Source: Tritrichomonas musculus (taxonomy: Eukaryota; Parabasalia; Tritrichomonadida; Tritrichomonadidae). Taken from it: a stretch of 64,000 nucleotides of DNA. Shown piece after piece: positions 37,255 to 45,600 of the stretch. Both the position numbers and the translations under genes were made by a program. The notes beneath the pieces are model-generated. The model ran no database searches and was not told the DNA's origin. It worked only from the letters and a program-made list of their open reading frames with translations. Location of the stretch: contig JAPFFF010000011.1 in the NCBI GenBank assembly GCA_039105265.1, forward strand, positions 3,162,001 to 3,226,000. The letters run 5' to 3'. The stretch's first letter is position 1. Each line of letters starts with the position of its first letter.

Positions 37255-37788
37255 TTATTGAGTTTTCTTTGTTTTTCTTGATTTCTTTCTCTTTCTTTTA
37301 TTCAATTTCGCTATATGTGCTTCTGCTTCGTCCACATATTTACTTCTGTTCTGATATATTTTATATGCAGCTGGCTTTCTCGAATAATGAATGCGTGGAA
37401 AATCTGAATACCCTACATTACTGCCTAACGGATTAGGTTGTCTTTCTGCTATAGCTTTTTGTAGTGCTGCCTTAACTTCTCCTTCTTTTATTCCACTTGC
37501 TATTGTTGTCAATCCTTTACCTATACCTATTGCTGCTGGATTACCCGTTATTGCTCCAAAAGCTTGTGTTGCTCCTCCTATGGTATTTAATATTGGTGCC
37601 TTATTTTTCCATACCCATTTACCTGCTTTACCAACTGCACTATCACCAATGAATTTACTTACTTTTCCAACACCAGATTTTACCGAATTCCATGCATTAT
37701 TTATAAACTTACCCAAAAATCCACCACCAGAATTTTGCGATGTCGTTGGTTCAATTCCCTCTGTATCAGAAACTTTTTCTAATGTCAT
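37255..37788 (-). CDS. Gly/Ala-rich amphipathic small protein (177 aa), pVI-like candidate
   Basis: The N-terminal half has amphipathic segments such as GGFLGKFINNAWNSVKSG and VGKVSKFIGDSAVG, then a Gly/Ala-rich hydrophobic stretch (GGATQAFGAITGNPAAIG). The C terminus is basic (KRKRKKSRKTKK). B's counterpart at 59162-59617 keeps the place and the style (GGVGLGGKLLMGAADSF) more than the sequence. Membrane-active minor capsid proteins with such properties, for example adenovirus pVI, are known from related viruses. The assignment rests on composition and position between the packaging ATPase and the capsid gene. Confidence 0.5.
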   Translation of the reverse strand: MTLEKVSDTEGIEPTTSQNSGGGFLGKFINNAWNSVKSGVGKVSKFIGDSAVGKAGKWVWKNKAPILNTIGGATQAFGAITGNPAAIGIGKGLTTIASGIKEGEVKAALQKAIAERQPNPLGSNVGYSDFPRIHYSRKPAAYKIYQNRSKYVDEAEAHIAKLNKRKRKKSRKTKKTQ

Positions 37789-37794
37789 TTAATA

Positions 37795-38649
37795 TCAGTC
37801 AAAGTAATATTTATTGGCGGTTATGTTCATAATAAATTTTGAATGAAGATCTCTATGCTGTAAATATTCTTTTACCGTCTTCTTGATATTAAGGTTGTTA
37901 TTTGTTTGTTGAAGCAAAGAAGTAAAATCTTCTTCTGAGTATCCACTATAGCATATGATATCCGTGGCCAATCTTTTTGCATTTATGTGTACGAATCTGA
38001 TTGTCTGAATAGCCATGATGCAGGTAATATTATAATGTCTTGTCTTGGTTAATAGTCTAAGGAATTCTGTATTATTATGTGTTAACAAATCGCTTCCTGC
38101 ACAGTCATCCAATATTATTAGTGTGTTATATGGGTAAGAAGAGGTTTGGTATTTTACTAACTTATTGGCTATATATACTATTCTATCATCTATTTCTTGG
38201 AGGGAGTGCTTGTTTATAAGTCTCTGCATTTCTTCATTTGTTTCCTTCATTTTTGATAATACATGTTTAACCATTGCATAATATTTTATTTTTCTTTTGA
38301 GGTGTTTCTTTAGGTAATCCATCAATTGGGCTTCATTAAGATATACTATTGGTGTCTTTACCTCTTTACTCATTGCCTCAGCCGTTTTGTCCATTTTGCC
38401 ACTTGTTGAACAGAATATTATTTTTTGATAGTACGGATGCTTAAATAGACGTTCAGTAATGAGTATGTGAGACCACAACCAATAACTCTTACCTGCACCA
38501 GGACGTCCAATAAGAAATATAATTCCATTCGTACTAAAAGGATAGGAAGGATGTAATGGTTTCATCAGTGCTGCCTCTATCTCTTTCTGGTTCTTCTTCA
38601 TTGTCTTTTGGATTAAGGATTCCACTTCTTTCATTATTTGTTTAGACAT
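37795..38649 (-). CDS. DNA packaging ATPase (A32/FtsK-HerA family), Polinton A
   Basis: 284 residues. Walker A IFLIGRPGAGKSYW (about residues 44-57) and Walker B LIILDDCAGSDLL (about 173-185), followed by LLTKTRHYNITCIMAIQTIR with the sensor Gln, match the A32-like genome-packaging ATPases of Polintons and large DNA viruses. It would pump element DNA into preformed capsids. The protein is closely similar to B's 288-residue copy. The gene is packed between the amphipathic protein (6-bp gap) and the integrase (10-bp gap), which suggests very short intergenic control regions. Confidence 0.92.
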   Translation of the reverse strand: MSKQIMKEVESLIQKTMKKNQKEIEAALMKPLHPSYPFSTNGIIFLIGRPGAGKSYWLWSHILITERLFKHPYYQKIIFCSTSGKMDKTAEAMSKEVKTPIVYLNEAQLMDYLKKHLKRKIKYYAMVKHVLSKMKETNEEMQRLINKHSLQEIDDRIVYIANKLVKYQTSSYPYNTLIILDDCAGSDLLTHNNTEFLRLLTKTRHYNITCIMAIQTIRFVHINAKRLATDIICYSGYSEEDFTSLLQQTNNNLNIKKTVKEYLQHRDLHSKFIMNITANKYYFD

Positions 38650-38659
38650 TTATTTGTGG

Positions 38660-39745
38660 TTAAATCCATTTCTTTATATTGTTGGGTATATTTTTCTTCT
38701 TTGACCAGTAATCCACTTCAAGATTAGATAGCTTTGTTGGAGCACCTTCTCGTAAATTTTTAGCCGGTATGATGTCTTCTGTACCTTCGCTGTATTTAAT
38801 TTTATATTTGTTCTTTGTTGTATCATAAGAAATAATCTTCTCCACAATACCTCTCTTGCCTCCCTTAAGTGTTTGTGCAATATTTTTGTTTTGTGTCTTG
38901 ATTAACCTATAACCAGGGAGTTTGTCTATTGACTCATCTTTGGACTTAATTATAAATTGGTTCCCAGCCTTTGAATCAACTATATATGCTTCCTTGCTTA
39001 CCTTGTTCCTGCGCTTCGAAAATGGCTCCTTGGCTTGAATAATTCTAACTCTATCATTTGGCTTAAAGTCATATGGATTGTTTTGCGACTTGGTTTTTAC
39101 ATATTCTTTTTCATCTTTCTCTGTCATCTCGTTTGGTATCTTATAGTCCAATGACCTGTGGGGAGAATTGTTGTATGAATCTATTAAACTATCCATTTCT
39201 TTCTCATTGATGAACCTGTTCTCGCCTACCATGTCTCTAATCGTTCTCATGAACCTATTTATGATACCTAGTACATTATGATTATTATCCTCGGTAGTAG
39301 TGTAAACAATATTTTTGGTCTTCATCAACTGTAATACATCATTGGACAAGTAAGCAGCATCCTGGTCTGATGTTATCGAATAGACATCTGGCTCGTCCTC
39401 AAAAAATTTATTTAATGCCTGGGCTACCTCTTTTGCACCTTTCCCCTTCATTGGATAACAATATGCTTTTCTTGTGTTAATATTAATTAGCATCAAATAG
39501 TTGAGACCATCCTTTGTCTTATCATTGATGAATGTGTCCATTTGATATCCCCCAGAGTGTTTAGAATAGATATTCATAAACTTAGCTTTAGGTACCTTAA
39601 CATCATGTACTATCTTCCTTAAATAATCTAATGCGGCTTCTTCTGTGAATCCATATCGTTTTGCGAGTGGAACAAATTTAGAGGCAGATCTCCAAGGAAA
39701 AAAAGAATGAAGCTCATTAATTGTCTTAAAATGCTTTTTGTTCAT
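38660..39745 (-). CDS. Retroviral-type (RVE) integrase, Polinton A
   Basis: 361 residues. The RNase H-like core begins at about residue 64 with YQMDTFINDK, and YSITSDQDAAYLS (about 125) is the second acidic strand. NNHNVLGIINRFMRTIRD and SPHRSLDYKIPNEMT follow, typical of Polinton integrases. The C-terminal 60 residues, with GIVEKIISYDTTKNKYKIKY, look like a small SH3/chromo-type beta barrel. Such enzymes insert the element with a 5-6 bp duplication, consistent with the TCAAT flanks seen here. It resembles B's 384-residue integrase throughout and lies between the ATPase and the minor-capsid candidate. Confidence 0.92.
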   Translation of the reverse strand: MNKKHFKTINELHSFFPWRSASKFVPLAKRYGFTEEAALDYLRKIVHDVKVPKAKFMNIYSKHSGGYQMDTFINDKTKDGLNYLMLININTRKAYCYPMKGKGAKEVAQALNKFFEDEPDVYSITSDQDAAYLSNDVLQLMKTKNIVYTTTEDNNHNVLGIINRFMRTIRDMVGENRFINEKEMDSLIDSYNNSPHRSLDYKIPNEMTEKDEKEYVKTKSQNNPYDFKPNDRVRIIQAKEPFSKRRNKVSKEAYIVDSKAGNQFIIKSKDESIDKLPGYRLIKTQNKNIAQTLKGGKRGIVEKIISYDTTKNKYKIKYSEGTEDIIPAKNLREGAPTKLSNLEVDYWSKKKNIPNNIKKWI

Positions 39746-39756
39746 TTAAATTAGTC

Positions 39757-41067
39757 TTAAATGTAAAGCATCTTCTTAAATGGTAATAATTGCATTTCAA
39801 TGACAAATGATTCATTGTTTGGTACCAGAACAGGAATATTATTATGACGCCCTGAATATAATTCTATCCAAAATCGTTGATCAGTTGAGTTCAGTTTGAA
39901 GTACTTGATAGGACTGAAGTATATTTGACTATTACCTAAATAATATTTATTTGATTGCTCAGCTATTGATGAATATACTTTACACGAATGTCTATCCCAA
40001 ATATTTTTAAAATCTAATCTTCTGCACCATTTATCATTAAAATCATCAGGATTATTTTGGTATGGTTTATCTCCTATATTAAATAAATCAGCAAAATCAG
40101 TATTCTTATAGTTAGAATCTGTTCTATTACTTTCTATAAAATTAATCTTGAAATCAACATAGTATAGACCTAATTCGACAAAATCATTTTCCCCTGGTAT
40201 TGGTTTTGGTGTAGGTGTTGGTGTAGGTGTAGGTTCATAATCGGTTATCTCTGGTGCCATATATATAAATGATGGTTTGGAAATTGTATTCTTTTCTAAG
40301 TTCTGTGGTGAAAAAATGGTTTCAATAAATGCTTTCTTATCATAATCATAATATCCATCCATTTGAAAATCGTTTCGGCTTCTATCAATCTTATCTTGGC
40401 GAAAGAGCGGAATAATATTTTCTTCATGCTCTTTAAACCAATTATCGATTTTTGTTTTATATTCTTGATACTTTTCTCGGGCATTAAATAGAAATGTTAA
40501 CACATCTTTCACAAAATAGAAACGTCCAAATAATGGATTAATATATTCTTTGGTGATAGCTTTATATTGTTCCAATATTTTATTCCAAGAATCAGCTGTT
40601 ACTTTACAATCTTTTAAGAATGCTTCATTATATGTATTAAATACTTTATCTAATTGGTCATTTATATCATCAAATATTTTTCTCATATCATTATCAGTCG
40701 ATAACCAAGATATAACATGGATTGTTAATTCTATTTTTGATTTTTTTGGTAATTTGTCATATATTTCGTCATTATTTATTTTTTTATTTTTATCCTTTGC
40801 CTTTTCTTCCTTTACCTTTTCATCAAAGTCCTTCCTCAAATATTTTCGAATGCTAAAATCAAATTCTAATTTTCTTCTTCGAGCCATTAAATAAATACTT
40901 CTTACACCTACAATTGATTCCCCTCTATTCGAAGTACACCATTCTTGAGGAAAATTAAAGTAATATCGATTAGGTTTGCTTGGGTCTTGTTCTCCATCTT
41001 CTAAAAAGTAAGCATATTCAATTGGTATAGGTGTTGTTTCTTCTGCGGGATTAAGTGTTGGATACAT
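39757..41067 (-). CDS. Conserved Polinton structural protein, minor capsid candidate (436 aa)
   Basis: Counterpart of B's 333-residue protein (61673-62674). Shared ends: the start with IPIEYAYFLEDGEQD, NRYYFNFPQEW and RGESIVGVRSIY; the finish with CKVYSSIAEQ, IKYFKLNSTDQRFWIELYS and PNNESFVIEMQLLPFKKM. The A protein has an extra charged helical insertion in the first half, plus a short Pro/Thr repeat (TPTPTPTPKP). The beta-rich ends with a final hydrophobic strand would fit a jelly-roll penton, but the 243-residue protein is also a candidate. It is the last gene before the right TIR. Confidence 0.55.
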   Translation of the reverse strand: MYPTLNPAEETTPIPIEYAYFLEDGEQDPSKPNRYYFNFPQEWCTSNRGESIVGVRSIYLMARRRKLEFDFSIRKYLRKDFDEKVKEEKAKDKNKKINNDEIYDKLPKKSKIELTIHVISWLSTDNDMRKIFDDINDQLDKVFNTYNEAFLKDCKVTADSWNKILEQYKAITKEYINPLFGRFYFVKDVLTFLFNAREKYQEYKTKIDNWFKEHEENIIPLFRQDKIDRSRNDFQMDGYYDYDKKAFIETIFSPQNLEKNTISKPSFIYMAPEITDYEPTPTPTPTPKPIPGENDFVELGLYYVDFKINFIESNRTDSNYKNTDFADLFNIGDKPYQNNPDDFNDKWCRRLDFKNIWDRHSCKVYSSIAEQSNKYYLGNSQIYFSPIKYFKLNSTDQRFWIELYSGRHNNIPVLVPNNESFVIEMQLLPFKKMLYI

Positions 41068-41096
41068 TTTTATAAAAATAAAAGTTCTATATATAA

Positions 41097-41323
41097 TATT
41101 TTTCGGGTGTAGAATTCAAAAAACACCATTAGAAAGCTCAAAAACTACTCCATACCTTGGAAATGACATTGGTGGAATAGTGAAAGTAGAGAGTGTGTAC
41201 TTACGATAGGTTTTCAGAGGGTATTTGGCCGGGTAGCGAGCCCCAAGCGAAGGCGTACCTGAGCTTGGTGGCGAGCAGGTTAGGATGGGATGAAGAATGA
41301 ATCCCAGCCTAACGTATACTACT
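41097..41323 (-). repeat. Right terminal inverted repeat of Polinton A
   Basis: Reverse complement of 15819-16048 with about two substitutions. The tip ends CGTATACTACT at 41323, followed by TCAAT (41324-41328), the right copy of the 5-bp duplication. Confidence 0.95.
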
Positions 41324-41675
41324 TCAATGACTACCTCTCCATTATCTTTAATGATTTTAATAGCATCTATTTTTTGTATTGGGCTACTCTTTGCTGCACA
41401 ACATCCAACATTTTCATTAAGTTGTACTTCAAACTCATTAACATGTAGTATTGCTTTGATGATGTTGCTAAGAGATGCAATAGGTACTATGATGCATTTC
41501 TTTGATATAATATTAGCTAGTAGTGCTTTGTCTTGATTAAGTAGTATTCGTGCATATGCTTCAAGTATAACATTACGTACATCTGGTTCAACTTCAACTG
41601 GTTCTGTTTGTACTCCAATGTCTCATGTAATAACAATGTCTTCCTTGCCATCATCTCTCTTATTAATAATAATCA
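41324..41675 (+). mobile_element. Relict Polinton fragment, right part
   Basis: Continues the left relict part directly: it matches Polinton B from about 55463 to 55815 with few differences. It covers most of the remnant of the 174-residue gene, which lies on the minus strand. Similarity to B stops at about 41675, where unrelated sequence begins. It is a broken remnant. Confidence 0.88.
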
Positions 41676-41801
41676 TAAGAGATGTAATCATCCTAACGAT
41701 ATAACGGATTATCAAGGTCCTGGAAGACCTAGAAAAAAAGTCAATGGAAAAAAAAAAAAAGTACTGGGTTTGGGAGGAAGGTAAAAACAACTAAGGATTA
41801 A
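41676..41801 (+). pseudogene. Possible C-terminal fragment of an AT-hook protein
   Basis: In the plus strand one frame reads HKRCNHPNDITDYQ, then GPGRPRKKVNGKKKK and a basic tail before a stop at 41799-41801. GPGRPRKK is an AT-hook core, and the short Cys/His segment in front might be the end of a zinc-binding module. There is no start codon: the frame enters from relict Polinton sequence, so this would be a truncated gene end. It could be chance in a Lys-rich stretch. Confidence 0.3.
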
Positions 41802-41923
41802 GAAGCAAACTTATTGATTTTATAAAAAGTACTGTGGATCTTGTGAGAGAAACTTCATCAACTAGAACTCAACACAACGAGTCAATTAATGCATCAATTA
41901 GAATCCGTGCGATAAAAAACAAA

Positions 41924-42184
41924 ATGTTTGCTTCCAGCAAAGAAGCACGTGTCCAAATGGCAATTGGAAAAAAGAACGACTCATTCTTTGAATCAAAATT
42001 AATTCAATCCATATGCCCTAGATCAATAGCTCCCAATATGATGAAAGAAATTAAGAAAGATGAATTGAAACAACATCAAAGAAATATTCAAAAGCAAAGT
42101 CAAACAGAAAAAAAGAAAAAAAAATTGGCAAGAATGAAAAGTCGTCAAAGATCTCAAGAACAACCAGGAGATTATAAAAGCTAA
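41924..42184 (+). CDS. Hypothetical Lys/Arg/Gln-rich small protein or gene remnant
   Basis: The frame is open from about 41795 to the stop at 42182-42184, but the first ATG is at 41924, giving 86 codons. The sequence is basic and helical, with MAIGKKNDSFFESKLIQS and a final KKKKKLARMKSRQRSQEQ. It has no counterpart in either Polinton and no recognised domain. It lies in the unassigned stretch between the relict fragment and Polinton B, so it may be a remnant of another element or a host gene. No promoter motif stood out. Confidence 0.3.
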   Translation: MFASSKEARVQMAIGKKNDSFFESKLIQSICPRSIAPNMMKEIKKDELKQHQRNIQKQSQTEKKKKKLARMKSRQRSQEQPGDYKS

Positions 42185-42438
42185 TAAACTTGCAAATCAA
42201 TAAAAAAATAATTTCTAATTAAAATGCTTTTTTTGTTCTTACTTTTAACTATTTCTGATTTTTTTGAATGAAGGATGATTTTTGAGACACAATCATACTA
42301 ACAAATTCTAATGGAATATCATTGTTTAAACCTTACGGCCGTAGGCCGTAGTTGGAGAGTGCCGTTGTCAAATCCGTAATTTTGCCGAAAACCCTCTATA
42401 CAATTGCCTTATTTTATTTGGTCGATTTTGAGAAGAAA
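42185..42438. other. Unassigned spacer with a GC-rich hairpin, left flank of Polinton B
   Basis: Non-coding. It holds a compact inverted repeat, TACGGCC at 42334-42340 and GGCCGTA at 42344-42350 with a 3-bp loop, inside a stretch that is more GC-rich than its surroundings (to about 42380). The five bases before the B tip are AGAAA, the expected duplication if B follows the same rule as A; the other copy lies beyond the window. Confidence 0.4.
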
Positions 42439-42500
42439 AGTAGTATATACGAGTCGGTTTCCGCTGGGGCTGGCACCCCACGCGTCAACACGAACTCGTC
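42439..42500 (+). repeat. Probable left terminal inverted repeat tip of Polinton B
   Basis: Begins AGTAGTATATACGAGTCGG and contains TGGGG-CTGGCA-CCCCA, a short stem close to the tip. Polinton A also has a G-rich stem in this position. The length of the repeat cannot be set without the other end. Confidence 0.6.
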
Positions 42501-42501
42501 A

Positions 42502-42577
42502 TAAAAGAAAAAGAAAAAAAAGAAAAGAAAAGAAAAAGAAAAAAAGAAAAGAAAAAGAAAAAAAGAAAAGAAAAAAA
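42502..42577 (+). repeat. Homopurine AAAAG-type tract
   Basis: About 76 bp of only A and G on the plus strand, built from AAAAG and AAAAAG units, close inside the Polinton B tip. Confidence 0.85.
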
Positions 42578-42600
42578 TATTCTTGTTCTCACTACTGCTC

Positions 42601-42666
42601 CCCATCAATGAAACGGCACAGGTACCCCACCCCACAACCGCCCATCTATGAAACGGCACAGGTACC
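42601..42666 (+). repeat. Two direct repeats of 26 bp, 40-bp period
   Basis: CCCATCAATGAAACGGCACA at 42601 and CCCATCTATGAAACGGCACA at 42641, both continuing GGTACC, with one mismatch. They lie between the purine tract and the 3' end of the fibre gene. Confidence 0.85.
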
Positions 42667-42685
42667 AGCCCCGAGAATCTCGTAT

Positions 42686-45600
42686 CTATTTCTTCATATA
42701 TATAGCATCGAAACAAATCATAGAACAGGTATCACAATCTAACTCAATATTATATATATCATAAGCACCAGAAGGTGGGTTAGTGTCTTTAAAGTATATT
42801 TCATCCAAATATGATTTTATTTGTTGAGGGTCAGACCATTCAGTTGATATAAATCTAATAAAATGTAGCTTTTGAGTCTTGTCCTTGAATATCAATAAGT
42901 ACTCCCCATCTGGAACAGGTTCATTATCACCTGTTGGATCATTATCTAAATTATCAATAATTATGTGTTTCTCACTTGTAAAATAAGAGAATAGAAAATA
43001 CCTATTATATTCATCAGTGACATCAGTAAATCCTGTATAATATGCTTTCCATTCACTATCTGGGTCATTTTTCTCTTCTAATGCAGTTAACCTAGCTTCC
43101 ATTGCTGCTATAGTATCCTTTAATGTTGCATTCTCTCTCTCTAAATTTGATATTTTGCTATTTATTGTTACGATACTAGCAACATGTTCACCTACTAGAA
43201 TAGCTAAATCTTGTTGAGCTTTAGATGTATTATCTATTTTTGTTTTTACTTCCTCAAGCTCACTCTTTAATGCATAATTTGACAAATCAACAGGTTCAGG
43301 TATATCTTTCTTTAATGCATACTCCTTTAGTACATCATTAACCTCATCAACTGTGGGGTATTCATTCATAATAGTAGCTATTGATTCATTATTGTCGTGG
43401 GATATCTTTTCAAGTGAGTCTACCTTGTTGTTAAGTGCATCTATATCACATGTATATGCTATATCCTTAACCTCAAATGACATTCTCCTAACAGCACTAT
43501 TTTCTTTAATGGCTATACCAGTAACTCTTACTTGCTGTGGGTTGGCTATAACTATTGTCTTGCCATTTAAGGTGCATGTTGGGAAGTAATCACTGCCCTC
43601 ATATTGACTTATAGTACCACCTGCAATAGTAATAGTTATTATACACTCCTCATAGTCGATGTCATTAAACTCACTAACCTTCATAACCATTAGCCTTGCC
43701 TTAATAGTACCATCTGTAATAACATCTTCAGCTTCAAGGTGTACTTCCTTATTAACAATACTACCTACTATATCAATAGTATCATCTCTTACTAAATCAT
43801 TCTTATCAACATAGTTATTATTTTCTACTTCCTCATTAACCTCATTTATTTTATCAGCTAATAGCCTAAATGCAGGTTTTAATGATTCCCTGAAGTGGTT
43901 GCATAAATCAATAGCATCTCGATATGTTGTTATCGTCTTTGAAATGTCTTCAGTTTCATCAGTATATTCAACTACTACCTTTTCTGCATCACACCAATCA
44001 ATAATAGGTGTTAAATCAGTTGTAGTTGACCTTCCTATTTTTAATGGAGGTAGGTTGCTTCCATCACCTAGATGATACAAAGCTTGTTCACCTTGTGATA
44101 CACCTTCAATAGCAGAATCCACACCAGCCTTTGTAAATGTGAACCCTGTTCGAAATAATGTAAGACCAACATTAGCTATACTACCTGCAGTTCCTATAAC
44201 TCCAAATGCTAGTGCTACATTTGATACTATTCTAACCTGGTCTATGTCTTCTTGTAAATGTTTAGTAATCCTTTTAGTCTCTCCCATTTCTGCATTTAAC
44301 ACATTTACTTTCGAGGTTATGTCCTTAACATCATAACTAACTACATCAAAATTATTGGTTAATACATTTAAATCACTCCTCATGGTAGTAATATTATCAG
44401 CTGTTATAATCTTTGAACTAGTAATATTGTAGTCTGTGTATAAGGTAGTAGCAGCATTAGGATTTGGTGTTATTTCATAAAACTGTTGGTCTATTATGTA
44501 CTTAAATGCATTAGTTGATGAATCCCAATTAATCTCATCAATAGGGTCTGTATAATCCTTCCTCAAATATAATTTTATGTCTCTGGTTTCACCAACATCT
44601 AAGCAAAAGCCCCAATCATAGCTAATTGTCTCAATAGTATCAAGAACAGGTATAACATCAACAAATACCTCTCCATTCTTTTGTGCATGGAACCCATCAG
44701 GTTTGAATGATAACCTTGTTGCTGTAGAAGACTCACCTACATATATATCTAAATATATCTTTTCAACCAAATCAGTTCTAATTCCTTCAGTACTATCCAT
44801 CGATATGTATAGAAGAACAGTGCCATAATAACCAGGATGTAATGAGTTTGATAAGCCATCAGTTAGGTGGTTCTCATATGCACATGTCATATTCCATTCA
44901 CTACCATCTTTAATAGTTCCATCTTTCATTTCTAGTTTAAATTCATTTTTGTAGTTCTTTAATAGTGAATGCATTAAACCATTTCCTTCATTAGTAATTA
45001 TTGCTTCATGCATGTCTGTTTGTTTGACTGTTATCCAACAACCATAACAACTATTGGCTTTCTTAGTAGGTCGAATATTCCATTTATTAATGACTTTCCC
45101 ATTAAGATGACCTTTCGCATTATCTCCTGACCAATACCCCTTATTCTCACGACTTTTATCAGTATTCCATTGTAGGTTCCATGTATTGCCAAAACAATGT
45201 TCCTTGAAGACAAAGTTTAATTTATCAGGTATTTCATAGTTATCAGGTACTTCATATACCATCTTATAATATTCGTCCTCTCCTATTGTTTCTTCTGTGA
45301 TGATAGATGGTTTATAAAAGTAGTGAACATCGCTTTTATGGAGTTTTAAAGCATTTTCAGCTTCAATTATAGAACATTTTATTGCCTTATCTGTTTTTAA
45401 TGCAGTCGGTTCATATTCATTCATAATACTTAGTTCTCCATTTAAATATAAAGTATAAGGGTGAAAAGGTAGACTTTTGTCGAATGCTATATAATACCTA
45501 TCATCTGTTGATGAGTTATCATTGATGGTACAATAATCATTCTCTTTATTGTAGGTAATAACTGGACAAACTATTTTACCATTTCTGGATGTTATATAGA

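Larger units (their letters stand above)
15819..41323. mobile_element. Polinton A (Maverick), 25.5 kb, looks young and largely whole
   Basis: Both ends carry inverted repeats of about 229 bp that differ at roughly two positions plus a poly-A length difference. The tips begin AG, as usual for Polintons, and are flanked by a 5-bp direct duplication TCAAT. The uninterrupted target is present in Polinton B near 55460. Gene content is Polinton-typical: protein-primed DNA polymerase B, retroviral-type integrase, FtsK/HerA-like packaging ATPase, double-jelly-roll capsid protein and candidate minor capsid proteins. It also has fibre-like proteins, a primase-helicase and three nuclease genes. No Ulp1-like protease gene was found. 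Near-identical repeats and mostly open frames argue for recent insertion. Confidence 0.95.

Noticed and set aside
15819-41323. Integrated giant virus or virophage
   Set aside because: The AG tips, 5-bp duplication, RVE integrase and protein-primed polymerase are the Polinton/Maverick combination; nothing requires a separate virus.
42404-42742. Open frame across the Polinton B tip on the plus strand
   Set aside because: It runs through the inverted repeat tip and the homopurine tract, giving a Lys/Arg-only segment; not a plausible gene.
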